From the NCBI RefSeq assembly GCF_009674765.1, contig NZ_WKKF01000014.1, positions 1 through 64,000 on the forward strand: a DNA stretch of 64,000 nucleotides, read 5' to 3'. Source of the stretch: Metabacillus idriensis (lineage in GTDB: Bacteria; Bacillota; Bacilli; Bacillales; Bacillaceae). A program made the translations under genes and the position numbers. The notes below the pieces were generated by a model. The model was not told the DNA's origin. It saw only the letters and a program-made list of their open reading frames with translations, and made no database searches. This document shows, piece by piece, positions 33,340 to 41,233 of this stretch; the stretch's first letter is position 1, and every line of letters begins with the position of its first letter.

Positions 33340-33978
33340 ATGGAGAGAGAAGAGGCCGTTATGACGAAGAACAGGAAGAAAAGATCAGATGCAAAACGCG
33401 ACATCAAGCCGACAATTTCTAGCAATCTTAAAGATTGTATATATAGCTTGTCTTATATCACACATACACCTGTAAAGGACGTAGCCGTTCTTTTGTGTGA
33501 AAAGGGGTTAAGGTCAAGAAAAGTCATTGAACACTTATCGCAGCACTTCAGACGAGATTACCAATTCATGAGTACAGTGTTTATAGGGGAATGGGGAAGA
33601 GAATCCTTGCAGCGGAAATGCCAACCAGGAAAAAACGAACGGATCACAGCTCGCTTCTCCCAAACGTCTTATGAGGATATTTATGTTTTATCTTCTGCTT
33701 TGGATGTCACGCCGTCCAAAGCAACAGCTTTATTGTTGGATGCCAGTATACGCAATGTGAATTTGTTGAACGCCTTTGTGAAAGTATCCCTTCAGGAACA
33801 CTTAGACGAGGCAAGGATGAAGGAGCTTAAACATGTGCTGAAATACATCAATAAAAATAATCCTTACAGTGAGGAAATATCTTGGTTTACCTTGATGGAT
33901 ATGATTTTTCAAGATATGAAAGAAAAAGCAGGGGATGTGAAAGGGATGGTTTCCCACTGGTTAGAGAAATACAAATGA
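33340..33978 (+). CDS. Duplicated ribbon-helix-helix-like protein
   Basis: The 212-aa protein contains two similar segments: ISSNLKDCIYSLSYITHTPVKDVAVLL (about residues 28-54) and ITARFSQTSYEDIYVLSSALDVTPSKATALLL (about residues 99-130). Both are followed by a short helix. They look like two copies of one DNA-binding unit, possibly ribbon-helix-helix. The start is placed at ATG 33340 after AGAGGGG; other in-frame ATGs exist at 33319 and 33361. Upstream (33255-33310) are C-runs and an AGGACA/TGTCCT inverted repeat, a possible binding site. Accessory relaxosome protein is one option. Confidence 0.6.
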   Translation: MEREEAVMTKNRKKRSDAKRDIKPTISSNLKDCIYSLSYITHTPVKDVAVLLCEKGLRSRKVIEHLSQHFRRDYQFMSTVFIGEWGRESLQRKCQPGKNERITARFSQTSYEDIYVLSSALDVTPSKATALLLDASIRNVNLLNAFVKVSLQEHLDEARMKELKHVLKYINKNNPYSEEISWFTLMDMIFQDMKEKAGDVKGMVSHWLEKYK

Positions 33979-34065
33979 TTGCAAACGTTCAACAATTCGT
34001 AGGAGCTGCATAAAAGGGATCGTTCAGATGACTTCAGGTTTCTAAGGACGTATAAACTAGTGATC

Positions 34066-34096
34066 AGAGAGAAGGATGAATCCTTCTCTCTTTTTT
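34066..34096 (+). terminator. Terminator after the duplicated RHH-like gene
   Basis: AGAGAGAAGGA-TGAA-TCCTTCTCTCT followed by TTTTT. A second, weaker hairpin with TTTTTTT is at 34130-34156. Confidence 0.85.
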
Positions 34097-34199
34097 GCTT
34101 TAAGCAAAAAGATTTGTTGTCATGACTGCATTCGCCTTTAGGCGGAATTTTTTTCTTGAGAAAAGGCTTTTGAACGATTTAAAACTTTTCTTGGGCGGC

Positions 34200-34720
34200 T
34201 GCACGACAACCTGTAAAAAAGCAAAGAACGCTTTTTAACAGGCTGTAACGTGTCGCTGACGGCACTAAATGGCTCGATAACCACACCTTGTACGGCTCAT
34301 ACTTCGCCTACAATCTGTAGGTTCCTGATCCATTTGCCCTTCTGGCCGTACCGCACGAGCCGAAAATCTTAAAACAATAAAACCTAAAGTGGAAAGCAGC
34401 CCTACGGCTGCTATTGAATAAGATTTTGCCCTTTGCCTTCCGAATCGTACAATCACACAATCCGAGCTAACCTTCCAGCAGGTCGAGCCTCCTAGGCTTT
34501 GCCCTCAACCTGCTGGAAGCTAAGTCGGATAGAAAACAAGTCAAGGGGCATAAAACTTTTTTATGAAACACGCTTCGCAACATAAAAAACTTTTCCGCTA
34601 AGAGCTCCCTTGACTCCTTCTCTATGCTCATTGTTCGTTTCTCCTGTCAAAGGGGCAAAATCCTTCCCTTTGGGGAAAGCTTTCGCTTCGGAAGGCAAAA
34701 ATCAAAAGGAGGAAAAACGA
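34200..34720 (+). other. Structured non-coding leader before the ArdC-like gene
   Basis: About 520 bases with at least five nested stem-loops. CAACCTGT... with ACAGGCTG is at 34207-34244. GGCTCG/CGAGCC encloses GTACGGC/GCCGTAC (34271-34361). AAAATCTTA/TAAGATTTT encloses AGCAGCC/GGCTGCT (34362-34427). A perfect 12-bp stem CTTCCAGCAGGT/ACCTGCTGGAAG is at 34472-34518, and GTCAAGGG/CCCTTGAC spans 34539-34613. No supported ORF. It may be a large structured RNA or a single-strand promoter. Confidence 0.6.
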
Positions 34721-34721
34721 A

Positions 34722-35558
34722 ATGAAAAAAAGTGTGTATGAGATCGTTACAGAGAAGGTCATGGAAGAGCTAGAAAAAGGAGTTGTACCTTGGCGTAAGC
34801 CTTGGATTAACGGGGGTGCGGTCAATTGGAAAACGCAAAAGGCGTATAGGGGGATCAATGTTTTTCTTTTAGACTCCGGAGAGTATGCGACATATAAGCA
34901 AATTCAAGAAGCTGGTGGAAAGGTAAGAAAAGGCGAGAAATCGCACATCGTGGTCTTCTGGAAGTGGTTAGAGAAAGAAGATGACGAAAGTGGAAAAGTC
35001 GAAAAAATACCTTACCTTCGGTACTACCGAGTATTTGAGATCAATTCCCAGGTGGAGGGGTTGGAAAGTAAAAGAAAAGAAACGTCATTCGACCATGATC
35101 CAATTGAGAAAGCTGAAGCAATTTATAAAGGCTATATCAACGCTCCTGATTATACATTTTATTCAGGAAAAGCCGTTTACTATCCAACGCTAGATAAAAT
35201 TAATTGCCCGCCATTAAAGGATTTTCCAAAAGTCGAAGAATTCTACAGTACCTTGTTTCATGAAATGGTGCACAGCACAGGGCACAAAAATCGGCTAGCT
35301 CGTTCAGGAGTGACCACTCAGAATGTAGCCTTTGGAGATGAAGTATATTCCAAGGAAGAATTAGTGGCGGAAATGGGGGCTGCAATGCTTTGCGGTGTTG
35401 CGGGTATTGACAACAACACCATTAGTAATAGCGCCAGCTATATCCATTCTTGGCTAAGGTCATTGAAAGAAGACAGTCGTCTCGTGGTTCAAGCAGCTGC
35501 ACAAGCCCAAAAAGCAGCGGATTACATTCTAGGAGAAGAAGAACCTGAAGGCGAGTAA
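34722..35558 (+). CDS. ardC: ArdC-like antirestriction protein
   Basis: The 278-aa protein has the ArdC architecture. The N-terminal single-strand DNA binding part (EIVTEKVMEELEKGVVPWRKPW... NWKTQKAYRGINVFLL, KVRKGEKSHIVVFWKW) is followed by a C-terminal zincin-like metallopeptidase with FHEMVHSTGHKNRL (HExxH at about residues 179-183) and EELVAEMGAAMLC. ArdC protects incoming plasmid DNA from restriction. AAAGGAGGAAAAACGA precedes the ATG. It lies behind the structured leader, so early expression on transferred DNA is plausible. Confidence 0.9.
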   Translation: MKKSVYEIVTEKVMEELEKGVVPWRKPWINGGAVNWKTQKAYRGINVFLLDSGEYATYKQIQEAGGKVRKGEKSHIVVFWKWLEKEDDESGKVEKIPYLRYYRVFEINSQVEGLESKRKETSFDHDPIEKAEAIYKGYINAPDYTFYSGKAVYYPTLDKINCPPLKDFPKVEEFYSTLFHEMVHSTGHKNRLARSGVTTQNVAFGDEVYSKEELVAEMGAAMLCGVAGIDNNTISNSASYIHSWLRSLKEDSRLVVQAAAQAQKAADYILGEEEPEGE

Positions 35559-35595
35559 AAAGCAGTAACCTATAACATCACAAGCACAAAGGATC

Positions 35596-35627
35596 GGTCA
35601 TCTTCCTGTCGAGCAAGGAAGATGACC
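35596..35627 (+). terminator. Hairpin after the ArdC-like gene
   Basis: A perfect 11-bp stem GGTCATCTTCC/GGAAGATGACC; followed by an A-rich rather than T-rich stretch, so terminator function is uncertain. A further ATTTAATTC/GAATTAAAT hairpin is at about 35653-35686. Confidence 0.55.
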
Positions 35628-35705
35628 ATATAAAAAATAAATTCAAGCTATTATTTAATTCTCATTATTGCCAGTGGGAATTAAATTGAAAAAGGAGGAA
35701 AGACG

Positions 35706-35882
35706 ATTATCGTAAGGAAAGAAGGAGATTTTTCAATTCGTAAGGATGGAAGCAGTTATTATCGTGTTTACCGAAAAAGAACAAGGATAGGATCATTTCT
35801 TCAATTAAGTCGAGCAACTAACTATTTTGAAGCAAGATTACGAAGAGAACGTGAAGAGTATCCTAATAAATTGTTAAAATAG
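35706..35882 (+). CDS. Candidate 58-aa basic protein with ATT start
   Basis: The frame reads IIVRKEGDFSIRKDGSSYYR then VYRKRTRIGSFLQLSRATNY and ends EEYPNKLLK. It is strongly basic and coding-like, but has no ATG, GTG or TTG start. An ideal AAAGGAGGAAAGACG lies directly before ATT at 35706, and an in-frame stop is upstream. ATT is a known rare start (infC). Alternatives are a sequencing error or a dead start codon. Confidence 0.5.
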   Translation: MIVRKEGDFSIRKDGSSYYRVYRKRTRIGSFLQLSRATNYFEARLRREREEYPNKLLK

Positions 35883-36007
35883 TGCCTAAATGGTGTAATT
35901 TAGTTAGAACGTTCAGAAACAGGCAAATTTCAATGGCATAAGTCGTAAGCGCCCGAGTCATAAATGGGTGCTTATCCGTTCAAAAGATTGAAGGGAGTAA
36001 AGTTGAT

Positions 36008-36526
36008 ATGAAAAATCAAAGTGTTATTACTTGTCCTTATTGTGGTAGCGAACTGGTGCAGCAGCGAGAATACTATTGTAATTTTTGTGTAATGAACGTT
36101 CCAGAGACGCTTGTGCAACGCAATCATGAAAGAATTTCAGTTCGTGTAAGAGATTTTGCGCTAGAAGTCCATCTTGAGAGGACAACGCCGGAATTAATGA
36201 CGCTATCGACCTTCGAGTTGCTTAGTTTATTGAAATATGCACGAGCTGAAAGAACAGCGTTATATCGTTATCTGAACACCTTTTATAAGGCACGCAAGCA
36301 AGGTAATACGGATGAGTTTAAAGAGTCTGAAGAATATAGTGGAACGGAATACGAAAAGATCACACGTAAAATGTTTGTTCTGGAAAACATTATTCGTCAG
36401 CGGTTGGGGTATGTTCCGCATCGAATCACTGATGGATATTTGGCAAAATACGTAGACTATATGAAAAAGGATAAGCATAAACCAATGGTAATCCGCCAGC
36501 AGAGAAATAAAGAAATGAAAGCGTGA
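36008..36526 (+). CDS. Zinc-ribbon protein (172 aa)
   Basis: The N-terminus holds a zinc ribbon: TCPYCGSELVQQREYYCNFCVMNV (two CxxC pairs, residues 9-30). The rest is helical and charged (LSTFELLSLLKYARAERTALYRYLN, KMFVLENIIRQRLGY), with no membrane segment. I do not recognise the family; such proteins occur on Bacillus plasmids. AAGGGAGTAAAGTTGAT precedes the ATG. It is the last gene before the terminator and the return of the repeat-marked leftward genes. Confidence 0.7.
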   Translation: MKNQSVITCPYCGSELVQQREYYCNFCVMNVPETLVQRNHERISVRVRDFALEVHLERTTPELMTLSTFELLSLLKYARAERTALYRYLNTFYKARKQGNTDEFKESEEYSGTEYEKITRKMFVLENIIRQRLGYVPHRITDGYLAKYVDYMKKDKHKPMVIRQQRNKEMKA

Positions 36527-36606
36527 TGTTATGGCCTTCAAAACGCAGGAGAAATTAGGTAAAGTATTCGTAAATACTCTTTGTGCTTGAGTATTGTATG
36601 TTACTG

Positions 36607-36635
36607 AATAACTCCGGTTGATCCCCGGAGTTATT
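36607..36635 (+). terminator. Hairpin after the zinc-ribbon gene
   Basis: AATAACTCCGG-TTGATCC-CCGGAGTTATT, an 11-bp perfect stem with only a weak T tract. Confidence 0.6.
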
Positions 36636-36742
36636 TGATTGCATTAATAGTGTTTAAATGGTCAAAAGCATGAGGTGTCCAACATGCAGTTTATTAAAAT
36701 AAGAAACAAAGTCAACTTGATCAGTAACGGGTGAATGACAAT

Positions 36743-36767
36743 AAAAAACGACCAGATTTTTCTGGTC
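36743..36767 (-). terminator. Terminator of the phosphatase gene
   Basis: On the minus strand GACCAGA-AAAA-TCTGGTC is followed by GTTTTTT. It lies beyond the shared repeat at 36787-36814. Confidence 0.75.
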
Positions 36768-36786
36768 ATTTACTTTTAGCCTTCTT

Positions 36787-36814
36787 CAGCAATCGCCCCC
36801 GATTGTTAAATAAG
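36787..36814 (-). repeat. Shared repeat, copy 8
   Basis: CAGCAATCGCCCCCGATTGT followed by TAAATAAG on the plus strand, the long form, 32 bases downstream of the phosphatase gene. Confidence 0.75.
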
Positions 36815-36846
36815 TCTAATTGAGTTTTTTAGGAAACTGCTGCGAA

Positions 36847-37440
36847 TTATAAATTCCCTTTTTCACTATATTTAGATAAGTGCGTGATTTGATTGTAATG
36901 ATTTACTCTCCATTTTTCCTCAATGAATTCAATTGAACTAACACAGGCATTTATTAGCTTTGTCTTACCCGATCCAATTTCACCATCTGAAATATGAGCT
37001 AAAATAGCATTTATTACTGCACCGGGGGCAACTAATACTATGTTGCTGTCACTATAATCCTGGTTTATCTTTGTTAGTCCGTTTGTAATCCGTTCATTTA
37101 GGAATTCTCTGCTTTCTTGATTTGGATAATTCTTATCTGGGAAAGCTAATTGTCTTTCTTCTATCGTCATACCTTCCGCGTCTCCATAATCCCGTTCTAT
37201 AAATTCTTTCATCACGAGGACTTGGCTCTTTTCACCTTCGTTTATGATCTGAGCTGTTTCTAAAGCTCTTTTTAATGGACTTGATATGACTATTTCGTAT
37301 TCAAAATCTCTCAGATATTTCCTACACTCTTGAGCTTGTAATTTCCCTTGTAAATTTAATGGAATATCAGTCCTCCCTTGTAGTTTCCCAAGGCGGTTCC
37401 ACTCTGTTTCTCCGTGTCTAACTAGACATACATTTGTCAT
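36847..37440 (-). CDS. Histidine phosphatase (phosphoglycerate mutase-like)
   Basis: The 197-aa protein has the RHGE motif at residues 9-12 (CLVRHGETEWN), followed by GRTDIPLNLQG, and SSPLKRALETAQII at about residues 54-67, the second Arg motif. The ERDYGDAEGM region carries the acid. The second catalytic His appears replaced by LVAPGAVINAIL (VAPG where VSHG is usual, about residue 138), a missing key residue, so activity is doubtful. No Met is wasted; the start is adjacent to the Nudix gene with 40 bases between, so they may form a two-gene unit. Confidence 0.85.
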   Translation of the reverse strand: MTNVCLVRHGETEWNRLGKLQGRTDIPLNLQGKLQAQECRKYLRDFEYEIVISSPLKRALETAQIINEGEKSQVLVMKEFIERDYGDAEGMTIEERQLAFPDKNYPNQESREFLNERITNGLTKINQDYSDSNIVLVAPGAVINAILAHISDGEIGSGKTKLINACVSSIEFIEEKWRVNHYNQITHLSKYSEKGNL

Positions 37441-37480
37441 TTAATCTTTCCTTCCATTTAATAGAGATTTAACCTGAGAC

Positions 37481-37993
37481 CTAATATGTTCGCTCCCAAT
37501 CTTCTAGTAATGACCAGGTTATCTGAGGGTTGCCTTTATTAGATTTCATTGCTCCAACGAATACCTTTTCAGTAGGCATATCTAATGCTTTATAGTGGCT
37601 AACGATTTCTTTAGTTGTAGCTGAAACGTTATGTTTTGGAATCTTATCAAAATCGATCCAAGATAAGGAACCTTCTTCACTTTCAGTTAATTTTGCAGCA
37701 CCTTTAACTTCACCAAAAAAGACATACTGTGTTCTGACTTCTCTTACATCTTTAATTCTCATTACAATGTATCTCAGTTTTAAATTGCTTATGTCAGATA
37801 TATTTAAGCCTGTTTCTTCCTTTATTTCTCTAATACAAGCTTCAATAGGCAAACTCATTTCATTTTCTTCTATATGCCCACCAATGGGAACTAAATGACC
37901 GGCCAGAAAAGAGCTGTTAGCACCCTTTTGTAAGAAAAGGATTTGTCCCATCTCATTTATGAGAAATGCTACAGCCATATGTCTAAACTTCAA
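37481..37993 (-). CDS. Nudix hydrolase
   Basis: The 170-aa protein carries the Nudix box in GGHIEENEMSLPIEACIREIKEETGLNI (about residues 37-64; G-x5-E-x7-REIKEETGL), with one position of spacing deviation. The N-terminus FRHMAVAFLINEMGQILFLQ is the usual first strand. Substrate is a nucleoside diphosphate derivative, unspecified. It lies upstream of the phosphatase on the same strand; together they suggest a nucleotide clean-up pair. Confidence 0.88.
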   Translation of the reverse strand: MKFRHMAVAFLINEMGQILFLQKGANSSFLAGHLVPIGGHIEENEMSLPIEACIREIKEETGLNISDISNLKLRYIVMRIKDVREVRTQYVFFGEVKGAAKLTESEEGSLSWIDFDKIPKHNVSATTKEIVSHYKALDMPTEKVFVGAMKSNKGNPQITWSLLEDWERTY

Positions 37994-38040
37994 AGCAACT
38001 CCCCCAAATCCATCTATTGTAAACTTTCTACACCAATTGA

Positions 38041-38100
38041 TTTCAATAAAAGAAGCGTCACTCCCTTCTTGGATTAACGCCCCGATTGTTTAATAAGTAA
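38041..38100 (-). repeat. Shared repeat, copy 9, with a compensating stem
   Basis: In gene orientation AACAATCGGGGCG is followed by GCGT...ACGC closing before TTCTTTTATTGAAA. The stem bases differ from other copies (GCGT/ACGC instead of GGCGAT/ATCGCC) but still pair, which points to a selected RNA structure. Confidence 0.7.
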
Positions 38101-38106
38101 ATGTCC

Positions 38107-38499
38107 CTACCTCGTACACTGTTTAATGCTTTCTTTCTCAGAAATACTTTTTTGTATTGTAACTTTATTGATTTTCACACCTTGTTCCGGAGTATCAATT
38201 AAAAAGAAATAAATTTTATCATATGGGACATCCCCGTGATGCCCATCGTAGTTTAAAGCACTTGCATATATGATATGTCTTCTTGAATCACCGTTTATTC
38301 TTTCAATTTCTACTCTTGGGCACAGAATAAAATCTGAGTAGGTTTTACCAAGAAAGGGGTAGTACCTGCTATATAATGTTTCTTCAAGCAGTTCTTCTTT
38401 GGTTGGAACCAGACTCGTGTAATTTCCATTAGCGTTTACATCTGAAAACGAGGAAAATAATCCTACAATCAGCAGCAGTATTATCATTAGCTTTTTCAT
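38107..38499 (-). CDS. Secreted protein (130 aa), possibly DUF3888-like
   Basis: The product has a signal peptide (MKKLMIILLLIVGLFSSFSDVNANG) and a mature domain with EELLEETLYSRYYPFLGKTYSDFILCPRVEIERI and IYFFLIDTPEQGVKINKVTI. The pattern, an EEL...LL...Y helix followed by a two-strand sheet, recalls DUF3888 proteins of Bacillus, but I am not certain. ATG 38499 follows GAGGTGGAGTCTTT; the longer frame is not needed. It is a single-gene unit ended by the shared repeat. Confidence 0.75.
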   Translation of the reverse strand: MKKLMIILLLIVGLFSSFSDVNANGNYTSLVPTKEELLEETLYSRYYPFLGKTYSDFILCPRVEIERINGDSRRHIIYASALNYDGHHGDVPYDKIYFFLIDTPEQGVKINKVTIQKSISEKESIKQCTR

Positions 38500-38694
38500 A
38501 AAGACTCCACCTCTAGCTGTTATGGTTGTAAGTATTTTCTCCGAAATTTTTATAATTAATGCTTGATCAGAAATCATCAAACTGCACATTGTTAACAATA
38601 CAAGGTGGTGAGATTGCGGAATATCACATTATGAGTATAAGGAATGGTTTCAGTGGAAAAATAAGGGCGACAAATCCAAAGGAAGTGAGTACAC

Positions 38695-39087
38695 TTGAAA
38701 AGACTAGCTTATTTATTGTGTGCAGTAATGATTGGTTTATTATTAAATTCAGGGCCGGCAAATGCACAAGGAAAAATAACCGAACAAACCATTATCCAAA
38801 CGATTACAAATGACTTTGAAGACACGCACCATTTGAAATTAGCTGGGTATCAGTTTGTTCACATTAAGGATATTGCGTCCGAAAGAAGTTCAAGTTATAA
38901 AAGTCTGTTTGATATTTATGTGAAGTTAACGGAACATCAAATCATTGGAGACTTTACACCCCTTTACTACATCTCTGAAGAGAATAAGAAGGGATTTGTC
39001 TTAGGGGTCCTACCAACAAAACGCGGAAAACATACGCTAAGAGAAATTCAGGATAAAAAATCCGATTTTTCCTACGCTAAGGAGTAA
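38695..39087 (+). CDS. Secreted protein (130 aa)
   Basis: The protein starts at a TTG (MKRLAYLLCAVMIGLLLNSG PANAQ, signal peptide) after AAAGGAAGTGAG. The mature domain has TIIQTITNDFEDTHHLKL, SLFDIYVKLTEHQIIGDFTPLYYI and a C-terminal KRGKHTLREIQDKKSDF. It is not recognised as a named family. It is divergent from the previous secreted protein. Fragments of the same 3' end occur at 47567-47640 and 58446-58517, so this is a multi-copy gene in this genome. Confidence 0.75.
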   Translation: MKRLAYLLCAVMIGLLLNSGPANAQGKITEQTIIQTITNDFEDTHHLKLAGYQFVHIKDIASERSSSYKSLFDIYVKLTEHQIIGDFTPLYYISEENKKGFVLGVLPTKRGKHTLREIQDKKSDFSYAKE

Positions 39088-39091
39088 CATC

Positions 39092-39210
39092 AGGAAAATA
39101 TGGATTTACAATGGTAAGGAAATCCAAATATAAAAAAGCCTAATTTCTCGCTTTTAACACCGAGAAATTAGGCTTTAGTTACTTCATTAAAGCGCCCGAT
39201 TGCTGAAGAT
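39092..39210. repeat. Composite 3' unit A: strong terminator plus shared repeat
   Basis: A 16-bp stem AAAGCCTAATTTCTCG/CGAGAAATTAGGCTTT (39135-39176) is followed by GTTACTTCATTAAAGCGCCCGATTGCTGAAG. The same order and near-identical sequence is repeated at 59668-59790 and partly at 47598-47640. The whole 3' untranslated unit is therefore duplicated in the window. Confidence 0.8.
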
Positions 39211-39310
39211 TGTTAGAATGGTTTATAGCAACAAGGCATTTTACGATGAAGAACCAGAAGAACTGGAAGAACTGTGATATAAATGAGAAATTGGGATTTA
39301 ATTATTTAAT

Positions 39311-39330
39311 AATAGCGCCCGATAGTCCAA
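39311..39330 (-). repeat. Shared repeat, copy 11
   Basis: ATAATAGCGCCCGATAGTCC, the short form, begins 5 bases beyond the original (pre-mutation) stop codon of the broken gene at 39336-39716, marking its true 3' end. Confidence 0.55.
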
Positions 39331-39335
39331 AAAAA

Positions 39336-39716
39336 TTATGAGTCTGAAGGGTCTATATTGTTCTTTTCAGCTTCTTCTATACGTTCTAATAAATTTGAAA
39401 TAGGAACTCATCCGTATTGAGAACTAGTATAATCAAGTTGATAAACGAAACCAGAAGCAGATCTTGAAAGAATTAAGGGATGAATATTTAGTTCCCAATT
39501 TGGTAATTCATTTTTCATATACAATGATTCTTCTTGCTCTTTACTATTAATTTCAAAAAAAGCTATTCCACCAGGTATATCAAGGAAGTGGTCATGAAAT
39601 ACACAATGTCCCCTACTCTTATTTGCAATGTAATTATTAAATAAAGAATTAGCTTCTCGTAAGGTTATTTTTTCTTTACATTCTGCTACTACCATATAGC
39701 ATCTTCGTTTATTCAT
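39336..39716 (-). pseudogene. Hypothetical gene with a premature in-frame TGA
   Basis: The first 102 codons (MNKRRCYMVVAECKEK...DYTSSQYG) end at TGA 39408-39410, but the same frame continues for 23 sensible codons (VPISNLLERIEEAEKNNI...) to TAA at 39336. A TGG-to-TGA change would explain this (QYG-W-VPI). The original protein would be about 126 aa, soluble, function unknown. The shared repeat lies after the second stop, supporting the longer ancestral gene. GGAGG precedes the ATG. Confidence 0.65.
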
Positions 39717-39819
39717 TTCATACCTCCGTATTATTCAATGATCCACTTTACAAACTAATTCTTTTCCGAATCAAATATCCCTTTAAAAATATAAAAGTAA
39801 GGATTTTTTTACTTTACCT

Positions 39820-39870
39820 TTCTTAACTGCTCAATAAGTGTTTGTTCCATTAAAGGCCCTTTAATTGAAT
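39820..39870. repeat. Shared repeat, copy 12
   Basis: The core TTAAAGGGCCTTTAA palindrome is flanked by TATTCAA on one side and CTTATTGAGCAG on the other, the same outer ends as the full-length copies. No gene is visible in 39720-40030. Confidence 0.55.
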
Positions 39871-40035
39871 ACAGATGAAGTTTAAGGGTCAAAAGAATAA
39901 CCCTATATTAATACAGGGTTTTATCAATCTTTTTGAACTTTATTTCAGATCAACAACAAAAAGGGAAAGATGATTAACTTGCTAAGATGTATTACAAATG
40001 ATAATGAAACTTTAATTGCATCATCCAAAAGTTAA

Positions 40036-40144
40036 AACTTTTAGACTAACAAAAAAGAGACCCTATTTATCTTCTATTTTTTCTTGTTTAGCGTCTAAAA
40101 GTTGGTCTATAATTATAAGTGCAGAAGGTATAAGACTTTTAGAC
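40036..40144 (+). other. Candidate res site of the serine recombinase
   Basis: ACTTTTAGAC occurs at 40036-40045 and 40135-40144 and its inverse GTCTAAAAGT at 40093-40102. These lie directly upstream of the recombinase gene, the usual position for a multi-subsite res site, and would also place the promoter under the recombinase's own control. Confidence 0.6.
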
Positions 40145-40159
40145 AAAAAGGAGATACAT

Positions 40160-40738
40160 ATGTTAATTGGATACGCAAGAGTTTCTACTACTGGACAGGA
40201 TCTTGAAACACAAAAGGAAATTTTGGAAAATGAAGGTTGCGAAAAGTTATTTGTTGAAAAAATTACAGGTACAAGTACCCAACAACGATCACAGCTCAAA
40301 GAAGCTATGGAATTTGTTAGAAAAGGAGATACATTGGTTGTTACAAAGATTGATCGTTTAGCCCGTTCCATTATGGACTTAAATAAAATTGTTCAAGAAT
40401 TGGCCCAAAAAGGAGTAAAAATTAAGTTTATAAAAGAAGCTATGGAATTTGATGGATCAAGTGAAAGCAAAAATAGCTTGCAGCAGCTGTTGTTTAATAT
40501 TTTAGGATCATTTGCTCAATTTGAACGTGACATGATTGTTGAACGTACGACCGAAGGTCGAGAACGAGCAAAAAAACAAGGGAAACATATGGGTAGACCT
40601 GGGCAAGATGAAAAAACATTAAAAAGAGCTGTTAAGCTTTATAAGGAGCGTAAAACAAATGGAATGAGTGTAAACGACATTGTCAAAGCGACCGGTGTTC
40701 CACGTTCTACGTTATATGCTACAGTTAAAAAATATTAA
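40160..40738 (+). CDS. Serine recombinase (resolvase/invertase)
   Basis: The 192-aa protein is a small serine recombinase. The catalytic Ser is in GYARVSTTGQD (Ser9), with the conserved KIDRLARS (about residues 64-71), FIKEAMEFDG and the EFERDMI-type helix AQFERDMIVERTTEGR. The C-terminal HTH is MSVNDIVKATGVPRSTLYATVKKY. ATG 40160 follows AAAAGGAGATACAT. Length and motifs are complete, so it may be active. It fits the resolvase of a Tn3-type element, whose transposase relic lies at 47.7-48.3 kb on the other strand, but could belong to a plasmid. Confidence 0.93.
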   Translation: MLIGYARVSTTGQDLETQKEILENEGCEKLFVEKITGTSTQQRSQLKEAMEFVRKGDTLVVTKIDRLARSIMDLNKIVQELAQKGVKIKFIKEAMEFDGSSESKNSLQQLLFNILGSFAQFERDMIVERTTEGRERAKKQGKHMGRPGQDEKTLKRAVKLYKERKTNGMSVNDIVKATGVPRSTLYATVKKY

Positions 40739-40947
40739 AGTGTAAACCAAACCCTTTAAGGATGCTACTACATGTGCAGCCTTTTTGTTATATCAACTAA
40801 AGTTAAAAATCAGGTTTAAACCTGATTGAAAAGCTTCAGTAAGGTTCTCATATAGCTTCATTATGTAAAATTGATCCGATCACTTTCCGAATTTTAGGTT
40901 ATCGTTAGAATAAAGTCAAAAGTAGATTAATAGAAAGGTTGAATTCC

Positions 40948-41160
40948 ATGCGAGAAGTTTATTCGAACATCTTATTTATTATGGGATGGCTTTTGTTAGC
41001 CTTGAGCATTTATCTATTTTTATTTGCATTTATTGAAGTACCATCACTTTATATTGGTATTTGTCTACTCGTGTTAGGGTTGATTTCACTATTCATTTCA
41101 AAAAAAAATTGGACATCATTCAGGAAACATGTTTTCTCTTTTTACAAGATAATTAATTAA
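40948..41160 (+). CDS. Small two-helix membrane protein (70 aa)
   Basis: Two hydrophobic helices (about residues 9-30 and 33-52) are followed by a short basic tail KKNWTSFRKHVFSF. AGAAAGG lies before the ATG. I do not recognise a family. Confidence 0.55.
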   Translation: MREVYSNILFIMGWLLLALSIYLFLFAFIEVPSLYIGICLLVLGLISLFISKKNWTSFRKHVFSFYKIIN

Positions 41161-41233
41161 AAAGGTTGAGGTTTATTTCCACATACTTCTTGTTTAGCCA
41201 CCTATAAGTCGGGTATTTATATATTGTTTATGA

